Shown one piece after another: positions 57,746 through 64,000 of a stretch of DNA of 64,000 nt (position 1 is the stretch's first letter; each line of letters starts with the position of its first letter). Source of the stretch: Stenotrophomonas sp. 57 (GTDB taxonomy: Bacteria > Pseudomonadota > Gammaproteobacteria > Xanthomonadales > Xanthomonadaceae); the NCBI RefSeq assembly GCF_030291075.1, contig NZ_CP127407.1:2478001-2542000 (forward strand). The letters run 5' to 3'. The translations under genes and the position numbers were made by a program. The notes beneath the pieces are model-generated. The model worked only from the letters and a program-made list of their open reading frames with translations. It was not told where the DNA came from and did not search any database.

Positions 57746-60700
57746 ATGCGCGCCATGCGTGGCCGCCCCTTCCCGTTCCTGCGTCGCCTGCCTGCGCTGC
57801 TGACGTGCCTGATGTTGATGACCGCCCTGCCCGCGCTCGCCGTGCAGCGTCCCGTGCTGAGCAGCGGACTGCCTGGCTACGAGCACACCGCGTGGCGGGT
57901 CGGCCAGGGTGCGCCTGGCGATATCTGGGACATTGCGCAGGACCGTGATGGACTGCTGTGGCTGGCGACCGGTTCAGGCCTGTACCGCTTCGACGGCCGC
58001 CGTTTTGAACGCCAGGCGCCGCCAGCGGGCAGCAGCTTGCCGTCCACCAACATGGTCACCCTGGCAGTCGGGCGCGATGACGCAATGTGGATCGGCTACT
58101 TCCAGGCCGGCATCAGCCAACTCGCACGCGGCCAACTGTACAACTATGGCCGGCAACAAGGCGTACCGGTCGGCGTGGTGCCGCACTTCAGCCAGGACCG
58201 CGAGGGCCGCCTCTGGGCGGCGGTCAATGGTGGACTGCGCTGGTTCGATGGCCGGCGTTGGCAGCCCCCGCCGGCCTCCGCCGGGCTGCCGGAACACCGC
58301 GTGCAATGGGTGTTGCATGACAGCCGTGGCACATTCTGGGTACTGGCCGATCTGAAGATCTGGATGCGCGGGCCGCACCAGGCAGCGTTCACCGATACCG
58401 GCATCGCCGTCTCCCAGATGGCAACACTGGCGGAGAACCCGCAGGGCGAGGTGTGGCTGGCTGACCGCGTCCGTGGCGCCTCGCCGCTGGCAAACGCACA
58501 GGGGCTGCTGGCCGAGCCCGAACGTGAGGCGCGGCGCCTGCCCGACCTGGTCGCTGCCCGCATGCAGTTCACCACCGACGGCACACTGTGGGCGACGATG
58601 AGCCCGCATGGAGGCGTCGCCCGGGTCACATTCGACGGCACCCGTGCCGTGCGCATGGAGCGCTTCGATTCACCGCACGGCCTGACTGCCACCTCGGCGG
58701 TGCCGATCATCGCCGACCGCGAAGGCAACCTCTGGGTCGGTACCAATCTTGGCCTCAACCGCTTCCGCGCGCGCAGCGTGCACACCCTGGCGGCCGGCCC
58801 CGCTGATCCGTACCGCTCGCTGGTGCGCACCACTGACGGGCGGGTGTACGGCTACGGCGAAGACCTCAAGCCCTACGACCTGCGGCGCCCACTGCTGGAA
58901 GGCAGCGCCGCGCAGCTGCAGGCCGCGGCACGGCAGGCACCTGCACCGATCTGGCAGTTCGATTGGGTCAACCTGGCGCGCACTGTCGAAGGCCGCACCA
59001 CGCTGATTCCGCTGCCCGCACCCTTCACCGGGCAACCCCTGCACGCCCTGCTGTTTCCCGACCAGGCGCAGGCCTGGGTATGCGCCGGCGAACGCGGTGT
59101 ACTGCATTACCGGGACAACCAATGGCAGCGCGCTGGCCGCCTGCCCGAGCAGGCCTGCTCGTCGCTGGCGCTGGACGCCCATGGCCAACTGCTGCTCGGC
59201 TACGCCGATGGTCGCGTGCGCCGGATGGGCACTGCGGCCATCGAGACCTTTGGCGCAGCGCAGGGCCTTTCGGCAGGGCCGGTGACCGCCCTGCTGCAGC
59301 ACCGGGACCTGTTGCTGGTAGCCGGCGAAGCCGGGCTGGCCGCGCGCGTCGGCGAGGGGCCGTTCGTTGCCGTGCGCACCGACATGGCCGGCGTCCTCGA
59401 AGGCATCACCGGCATGGTCGCCGATGCGGAAGGGCATCTGTGGCTCAATGGCAGCCGTGGCCTGGTAAGGCTCGAGAGCAGCCAGCTGCGGCGCGCACTG
59501 CGCGCGGGATCCCCGGTGACGCCGCGCCTGTTCGATGCCGTGGATGGCATGCCGGGCATTGCCCTGCAGAGCGGCCCCATCCCCACCGCCGCGCTGGCCG
59601 ATGACGGCCTGCTGTGGCTGGCCACCAACCAGGGCCTGGCGTGGCTGGATACCACGCGTTCGCACGTCAACATCACGCCGCCCAGCGTGCGCATCGGTGA
59701 CGTCCTGTACGGCAGCAAACACCTGCCGTTGCATGACGGCCTGCGCCTGCCGGCGGGCACCAGCCAGCTGCAGATCGACTACGTCGCGCTGTCGCTGGCA
59801 CGCCCGGAGCGCAACCGTTACCGCTATCGCCTGTCCGGCGTCGATGACCGCTGGCAGGATGCCGGCAGCAGCACGCGTGCCTACTACACCAACCTGGCGC
59901 CAGGCAGCTATCGCTTCGAAGTGGAGGCCGCCAACGAAGACGGCATCTGGAGCGCCACGCCAGCCAGCCGCAGCTTCCGCATCGCACCCACCTTCATGCA
60001 GACGGTCTGGTTCAAGCTGCTGTGCACGATTGCCGTGCTGGCGCTGCTGGTGGTGGCAGTGCGCATCCGCAGTAGCCAGCTGGCGGCACTGTTCCGCGCG
60101 CGCCTGCAGGAACGCAATGGTGAGCGCGAACGCATCGCGCGCGACCTGCATGACACCCTGCTGCAGGGCAGCCAGGGGCTGATCCTGCGCCTGCATGCGA
60201 TCAGCCAGTCACCCCAGACCCCGGAGCCGGTGCGCAGCCAGCTGGAAGCGGCCATGCAGCTGGCCGAACGCAACCTGGCCGAGGGCCGCGAGCGGGTCAA
60301 CGCGCTGCGCGACGGTCCGTTCGCCGGGCGCGACCTGGCCTCGGCACTGGCCGACGTGCATGCCGAGTATGCCGGCCACGGCACTAACCCCCTGCGCCTG
60401 ACCGTCGAGGGCGCGACGCCCCCCTTGCAGGCCGATGCCGCAGAAGAGGTGTTCCTGATCGGCCGCGAGGCGATACGCAACGCACTGCGCCACGCCAATG
60501 CGGGCGCCATCGAAGTGGAACTGTCCTACGGCACGCGCTGTTTCCTGCTGCACGTGCGCGACGATGGCGTCGGCATCGCGGACGATAATGCCGGCTACGG
60601 GCACTGGGGCCTGCAGGGCATGCGCGAGCGGGCGCAACGGCTTGGCGCGGAGCTGCAGCTGTGGACCCGCCCAGGCCTGGGTACCGAAGTGGCGCTGGCG

Positions 60701-60781
60701 GTCCCTGCCCGGCGCCTGTATCACCGCCGTCCGTCGCGCTGGCGCTGGCGCTGGCCCTGGAGCAGACCGAACCATGACTGA
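57746..60781 (+). CDS. Sensor histidine kinase with two-component propeller domain
   Basis: A 1,011-residue membrane kinase. A signal/anchor helix (about 12-30) is followed by a large periplasmic region of Reg_prop blades (DRDGLLWLATGSGLYRFDGR, DREGRLWAAVNGGLRWFDGR, DREGNLWVGTNLGLNRF and more) to about 690, then a Y_Y_Y-type segment (RYRLSGVDDRWQDAG), one membrane helix (LLCTIAVLALLVVAVRI) and the cytoplasmic HisKA_3 domain with the phospho-His in RERIARDLHDTLLQG, and an ATPase domain (about 870-1000, GIADDNAGYGHWGLQGM). It would sense an extracellular carbohydrate-like or other ligand and pass phosphate to the response regulator that starts eight bases before its end. Starts at 57746 and 57755 are both possible. 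Confidence 0.92.
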   Translation: MRAMRGRPFPFLRRLPALLTCLMLMTALPALAVQRPVLSSGLPGYEHTAWRVGQGAPGDIWDIAQDRDGLLWLATGSGLYRFDGRRFERQAPPAGSSLPSTNMVTLAVGRDDAMWIGYFQAGISQLARGQLYNYGRQQGVPVGVVPHFSQDREGRLWAAVNGGLRWFDGRRWQPPPASAGLPEHRVQWVLHDSRGTFWVLADLKIWMRGPHQAAFTDTGIAVSQMATLAENPQGEVWLADRVRGASPLANAQGLLAEPEREARRLPDLVAARMQFTTDGTLWATMSPHGGVARVTFDGTRAVRMERFDSPHGLTATSAVPIIADREGNLWVGTNLGLNRFRARSVHTLAAGPADPYRSLVRTTDGRVYGYGEDLKPYDLRRPLLEGSAAQLQAAARQAPAPIWQFDWVNLARTVEGRTTLIPLPAPFTGQPLHALLFPDQAQAWVCAGERGVLHYRDNQWQRAGRLPEQACSSLALDAHGQLLLGYADGRVRRMGTAAIETFGAAQGLSAGPVTALLQHRDLLLVAGEAGLAARVGEGPFVAVRTDMAGVLEGITGMVADAEGHLWLNGSRGLVRLESSQLRRALRAGSPVTPRLFDAVDGMPGIALQSGPIPTAALADDGLLWLATNQGLAWLDTTRSHVNITPPSVRIGDVLYGSKHLPLHDGLRLPAGTSQLQIDYVALSLARPERNRYRYRLSGVDDRWQDAGSSTRAYYTNLAPGSYRFEVEAANEDGIWSATPASRSFRIAPTFMQTVWFKLLCTIAVLALLVVAVRIRSSQLAALFRARLQERNGERERIARDLHDTLLQGSQGLILRLHAISQSPQTPEPVRSQLEAAMQLAERNLAEGRERVNALRDGPFAGRDLASALADVHAEYAGHGTNPLRLTVEGATPPLQADAAEEVFLIGREAIRNALRHANAGAIEVELSYGTRCFLLHVRDDGVGIADDNAGYGHWGLQGMRERAQRLGAELQLWTRPGLGTEVALAVPARRLYHRRPSRWRWRWPWSRPNHD

Positions 60782-61427
60782 GTCCCGTACCCCGATCGGC
60801 GTGCTGGTGGTCGACGACCACCCGCTGCTGCGCGATGGCCTGGCCGCGCTGCTCGGCGCCCAGCCTGACCTGCGCCTGCTGGGCGAAGCCGCCGATGGCG
60901 AGGAAGCCATCGCGCGCTACCAGCAGCTGCGACCCGACGTGGTGTTGATGGACCTGCAGATGCCGCGCCTGGATGGCGTGGAAGCGATCGTGCGGATCCG
61001 TGCACTCGACCCGCGTGCGCGCATCATCGTGCTGACCACCTACCGCGGCGACGTGCGCGCAGTGCGTGCGCTGCAGGCCGGCGCCAGCGCGTACCTGCTG
61101 AAGGACATGCTGCGCCATGAACTGGTCGACACCATCCGCATGGTGGCCGGCGGTCGCCGCGCGCCGATTCCCCCAGCGGTGGCCGCCAGCATCGCCGCGC
61201 ACGTGGTGGAAGATCGCCTGTCGCCGCGCGAGACCGAGGTATTGCGCCACGTTGCCAGCGGTCTGTCCAACAAGCGCATTGGCGAGCGCATGCAGATTTC
61301 CGAGCAGACGGTGAAGGCGCACATGAAGAGCCTGATGGACAAGCTCGGCGTGGGCGATCGCACGCATGCGGTCACCCAGGCGCTGCGGCGCGGCATCATC
61401 AGCCTGGACGACAGCGATCACGATTAG
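60774..61427 (+). CDS. LuxR/NarL-type response regulator
   Basis: A 217-residue response regulator. Receiver domain (1-120): acidic pocket VVDDHPL, phospho-Asp in DVVLMDLQMP, the Thr-like LTTYRGD and the Lys in LLKDML. DNA-binding domain (about 150-215): SPRETEVLRHVASGLSNKRIG and ISEQTVKAHMKSLMDKLG (LuxR type). Its ATG lies eight bases before the kinase stop, so both are coupled. The partner kinase is of the HisKA_3 kind, as expected for NarL-type regulators. The target genes are unknown; the divergent operon ending at 50870 or the kinase itself are the nearest candidates. Confidence 0.94.
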   Translation: MTESRTPIGVLVVDDHPLLRDGLAALLGAQPDLRLLGEAADGEEAIARYQQLRPDVVLMDLQMPRLDGVEAIVRIRALDPRARIIVLTTYRGDVRAVRALQAGASAYLLKDMLRHELVDTIRMVAGGRRAPIPPAVAASIAAHVVEDRLSPRETEVLRHVASGLSNKRIGERMQISEQTVKAHMKSLMDKLGVGDRTHAVTQALRRGIISLDDSDHD

Positions 61428-61438
61428 GCGGTTGTTCG

Positions 61439-61457
61439 GCAGGGCCTGCGGCCCTGC
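61439..61457 (+). terminator. Hairpin after the response regulator
   Basis: GCAGGGCC (61439-61446), loop TGC, GGCCCTGC (61450-61457), a perfect stem 12 bases after the stop. No T run, so strength is unclear. Confidence 0.55.
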
Positions 61458-61468
61458 ACCTGCGTCAG

Positions 61469-61487
61469 TGCCGGCCGCTGGCCGGCA
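61469..61487. repeat. Degenerate SMAG-type hairpin
   Basis: TGCCGGCC-GCT-GGCCGGCA, identical to the stem of the element at 710-772, but the GTAG end has become TCAG. It lies in the convergent region between the response regulator and an MFS gene. Confidence 0.7.
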
Positions 61488-61629
61488 ACCTCAACAGCAA
61501 AAGCGGGCTTTCCTGGGGATGGCGGGGCGGTGTCGGAGTGCGGGGACGCCGCAACCGGACCTACCCCGCCCACCTACAGGAACCCCGCCGTTGATGTTGC
61601 TGTTGCTGTAGCTGTTGCCTCCAGCAGGT

Positions 61630-61648
61630 GCAGGGCTGCAAGCCCTGC
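61630..61648 (-). terminator. Hairpin before the MFS stop
   Basis: GCAGGGCT (61630-61637), loop GCA, AGCCCTGC (61641-61648), close to the stop of the leftward MFS gene. With the hairpin at 61439 it encloses the convergent region. Confidence 0.5.
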
Positions 61649-61654
61649 CCACTC

Positions 61655-62848
61655 CTACTTCAAACGCAGCAGCAGGCTGCCGCCGGCACACATCACCGCC
61701 AGCCAGGCCACGCCGTGCCACCCCCACTGCGCCAGCGCCAGGCTGCCCAGCGCCCCTCCCGCGGCCATGCCGATGAACATACCAGTGAACAGCAGCGCAT
61801 TGAGCCGGCTGCGTGCGGGTGGCACCAGGCCGTAGACCAGGGTCTGGTGTGCCACCAGCGCCGATTGGAAGCCGAAGTCGAACAGCAGCGCACTCACTAC
61901 CAGCAGCGGCAGCAGCGCGACGGCTGGCAGCCAGGCCTCGGCCAGCAGCAACCCGAAGCCCAGCAGCGCCACCGCGATTGCCAACCGTGCCACCGCATGG
62001 CTGCCCAATCGATCGGCGAAGCGACCTGCGAACGGTGCGGCCAGTGCGCCGGCTGCACCGGCAATACCGAACGCACCCGCCGCCGCACTGCCCAGGCCGA
62101 GGCGTGCATGCAGCATCAATGCAAGCGTCGACCAGAACGCGCCGAAACCGACCGCGAGCAGCGACTGGCTTGCCACGGCAAGGCGCAGCTGCGGCTGCTC
62201 GCGCCATAGCGCCAGCAGCGAGCCTAGCAGTGCGGGATAGCGCAGTGTGCTGGTCGGCGTGAAACGCGGCAGTGCGCGTGACAGCACCGCACCCATCAAC
62301 GCCACCGATACCGCGGCCAGCACGAACTGCGTGCGCCAGCCCCAGGCTTCAGCCACCACGCCGCTGACCACCCGCGACAACAGGATGCCCAGCAACAGGC
62401 CGGTCATCACCCGGCCGACGATCTGCCCGCGCTGCGCATCCGGTGCCAGCACCGCAGCGGCGGGTACGATGTCCTGCGCCAGCGTGGCCATCAATCCGAC
62501 CAGCAGGCTGGCCATCAGCAGGCCTGGCAGGTGCCCAGCCATCGCGGCGGCGCCCAGTGCCAGCGCCAGCAGCGCGGACTTCAACAGGATCAGATGGCGG
62601 CGGTCGAAGCGATCACCCAGCGGTGCCAGCAGCAGGATGCCCAGTGCGTAGCCGAGCTGGGTCAAGGTTGGCACCAGGCCCGCGGCGCGTTCACCGGCGC
62701 CAAGGTCCTGGGCAATCAGGCCCAGCATCGGCTGGCAGTAGTACAGCGATGCGACCGAGAACCCGGCACCGCCCGCCATTGCCAGCACCAGCGGGGTGGA
62801 GGGGGCTGTCGCCGGGTTGGTGGCCACGGAAAGCGAGGGAGTCGACAT
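61655..62848 (-). CDS. MFS efflux transporter (DHA1 type)
   Basis: A 397-residue protein with 12 hydrophobic segments. The MFS motif A between helices 2 and 3 is LGDRFDRRHLIL and helix 5 has a Gly-rich motif C-like GLLLGILLSRVVSG, typical of drug-proton antiporters. It is divergent from a LysR gene with 92 bases between, the usual arrangement for an exporter and its regulator. The substrate is unknown; the sequence is close to putative YgaY/YtbD-like transporters. The stop lies next to a hairpin. Confidence 0.88.
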   Translation of the reverse strand: MSTPSLSVATNPATAPSTPLVLAMAGGAGFSVASLYYCQPMLGLIAQDLGAGERAAGLVPTLTQLGYALGILLLAPLGDRFDRRHLILLKSALLALALGAAAMAGHLPGLLMASLLVGLMATLAQDIVPAAAVLAPDAQRGQIVGRVMTGLLLGILLSRVVSGVVAEAWGWRTQFVLAAVSVALMGAVLSRALPRFTPTSTLRYPALLGSLLALWREQPQLRLAVASQSLLAVGFGAFWSTLALMLHARLGLGSAAAGAFGIAGAAGALAAPFAGRFADRLGSHAVARLAIAVALLGFGLLLAEAWLPAVALLPLLVVSALLFDFGFQSALVAHQTLVYGLVPPARSRLNALLFTGMFIGMAAGGALGSLALAQWGWHGVAWLAVMCAGGSLLLRLK

Positions 62849-62940
62849 GGGGCGTCCACTGAAGAAAGTGGACGTATCCTGCCGGTATTCGCCTTACGCC
62901 TGTAGTAGGCTGAAATGCATATCCTTCATACGTTATACGC

Positions 62941-63870
62941 ATGACCGACCTCACCGCTGGCGCAGATCGACTGGATCTGCTGCGCACCTTCCTGCGCATC
63001 GTCGATGCGGGCAGCCTGTCTGCCGCCGCCGTGCAACTGGGCACCACCCAGCCAACGGTCAGCCGCCGCCTGCAGGCCCTGGAGCGGCAGCTCGGTCTGC
63101 GCCTGCTGCAGCGCTCCACCCACGGCCTGCAACTGACCGAGGACGGCCTGCGCTGCCAGCGTCATGCGCAGCGTGTGGTTGACGAATGGGAGTCGCTGCA
63201 GGCCGAACTGAACGGCGGACCGGAAACGCTGCGCGGACGCCTGCGGGTGATGGTGCCGCACGCCTTCGGCCAGGCGCAGCTGCTGCCGACCATGCTCGCG
63301 TTCCTCGCCCAGCACCCACAGCTGAGCCTGGAGTGGATCCTGGAAGATCGGCGCCCGGATTTCATCGCCGAAGGCATCGACTGCGCGGTGCGGGTCGGCC
63401 CGGTGGATGAGCCGCGCATGGTCGCACTGCCGCTGGCAGAAGTGCCGCGCATCGTCGTGGCAGCGCCCTCGCTGGCGGACGCCACGGCGGTCAGTACGCC
63501 GGAACAGGCACAGTCGCTGCCGTGGATCTCGCTGGTCACCTACTACCGCGAACGCCTGCTGCTGCATGATGCGCAGGGCCGGGCGCATACGCTGTCAATC
63601 AGCCCACGCCTGCTCAGCGACAACCTGTTCGTGGTACAGCAGGCTGCACGCGCCGGGCTGGGCGCAGCGGTGGTCTCGGCCTGGCTGGTGGCCGACGACC
63701 TTGCACAGGGGCGGCTGGTGCAGCTGCTGCCGGACTGGCAGGCACCGGCACTGCCGGTACACGTGGTATTTCCGGCCGCGCGCCAGCAGCCGCCGCGGCT
63801 GCGCGCCTTCATCGATGCGATGAAGGCCGCACTGCCGCAGCTGCACGGAATGCGGCCGGCGCCGCGCTAG
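62941..63870 (+). CDS. LysR-family transcriptional regulator
   Basis: A 309-residue LysR regulator: helix-turn-helix at residues 14-60 (RIVDAGSLSAAAVQLGTTQ, TVSRRLQALERQLG) and two-lobe effector domain (about 95-300). It is divergent from the MFS gene and probably controls it. The TACGTT six bases before the ATG could be the -10 of a leaderless message. The effector is not visible. Pattern fits the CrgA/AaeR-like group that acts on drug and aromatic-acid exporters. Confidence 0.9.
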   Translation: MTDLTAGADRLDLLRTFLRIVDAGSLSAAAVQLGTTQPTVSRRLQALERQLGLRLLQRSTHGLQLTEDGLRCQRHAQRVVDEWESLQAELNGGPETLRGRLRVMVPHAFGQAQLLPTMLAFLAQHPQLSLEWILEDRRPDFIAEGIDCAVRVGPVDEPRMVALPLAEVPRIVVAAPSLADATAVSTPEQAQSLPWISLVTYYRERLLLHDAQGRAHTLSISPRLLSDNLFVVQQAARAGLGAAVVSAWLVADDLAQGRLVQLLPDWQAPALPVHVVFPAARQQPPRLRAFIDAMKAALPQLHGMRPAPR

Positions 63871-63886
63871 GTCACCGGCCGCATCA

Positions 63887-64000
63887 TCAATTGGCCTTCG
63901 CCGCCTCGGCATTCCACGCCGCGACCTTGGCCTTGGTATCGGCCAGCATCTTGTCCAGCGCGGCGCGGTCATACACGTTGCCGCGCAGGATCACGCTGTC
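63887..64000 (-). CDS. C-terminal end of a gene cut by the window edge
   Basis: The last 37 codons of a leftward gene whose start lies beyond 64000. The visible residues include ILRGNVYDRAALDKMLAD and end AEAAKAN. The segment is helix-rich and polar; ILRGNVYDR resembles the C-terminal turn of amidohydrolases, so the gene may encode one, but 37 residues are not enough to be sure. The stop is 17 bases after the LysR stop, in convergent order. Confidence 0.6.
   Translation of the reverse strand, partial: DSVILRGNVYDRAALDKMLADTKAKVAAWNAEAAKAN

Noticed and set aside
1..64000. Searched for tRNA, rRNA, CRISPR arrays, insertion sequences and prophage genes
   Set aside because: No cloverleaf, repeat-spacer array, transposase or phage structural gene was recognised; composition is even across the window apart from short intergenic stretches.

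Overview
The window is high-GC proteobacterial chromosome with compact, often overlapping genes. Gene content (xanthomonad-style TonB receptors, a complete tad locus, a giant trimeric autotransporter, the betT/mntH/mdtJI set) and many short palindromes beginning with GTAG (the SMAG type of REP element known from Stenotrophomonas maltophilia) point to Stenotrophomonas, probably the S. maltophilia complex. I see no rRNA, tRNA, CRISPR array, prophage or insertion sequence.

Region 1 (1-5.7 kb): a truncated helical-repeat protein, then a sodA-flavin reductase-TPR operon behind a promoter with a SoxR-type box, and a desaturase/ferredoxin-reductase pair (desBC type) divergent from a FabR/DesT-like TetR repressor with a palindromic operator between them.

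Region 2 (5.7-16.5 kb): a manganese theme. A TonB-dependent receptor plus a periplasmic thioredoxin-like protein, the manganese regulator mntR and the importer mntH lie together; the receptor and mntH both carry an ATAGC-N4-GCTAT MntR-like box. Next comes a ribonucleotide reductase operon (nrdA, nrdB, flavodoxin, thioredoxin) with putative NrdR boxes, and a quinone-oxidoreductase-like dehydrogenase.

Region 3 (16.5-28.4 kb): mostly transport and small regulators: BetT-type betaine/choline carrier, VOC protein, the SMR pair mdtJ/mdtI with a divergent LysR gene, an M14 carboxypeptidase, a FecA-like receptor with a Fur box, a ClC-type channel, an MgtC-like protein, and a MerR/methyltransferase pair.

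Region 4 (28.4-49.4 kb): surface adhesion. A 1,807-residue trimeric autotransporter with a long glycine-rich repeat tract and its TpgA-like OmpA partner, an AraC regulator, and a full Flp/Tad pilus operon (flp, tadV, tadE, cpaB, cpaC, cpaE, cpaF, tadB, tadC, tadD, DUF3613, tadG) followed by a DUF2968 gene. Sequence motifs shared by the adhesin and pilus upstream regions suggest common control.

Region 5 (49.4-64 kb): an esterase/haloperoxidase, then a tightly coupled leftward operon (DoxX, AraC, isochorismatase-like hydrolase, DoxX, Tat-type amidohydrolase, AlgE-like porin, MFS-monooxygenase-fold fusion) that I do not recognise as a described pathway, a propeller-sensor histidine kinase with its LuxR-type response regulator running divergently, an MFS exporter with divergent LysR regulator, and the 3' end of one further gene.
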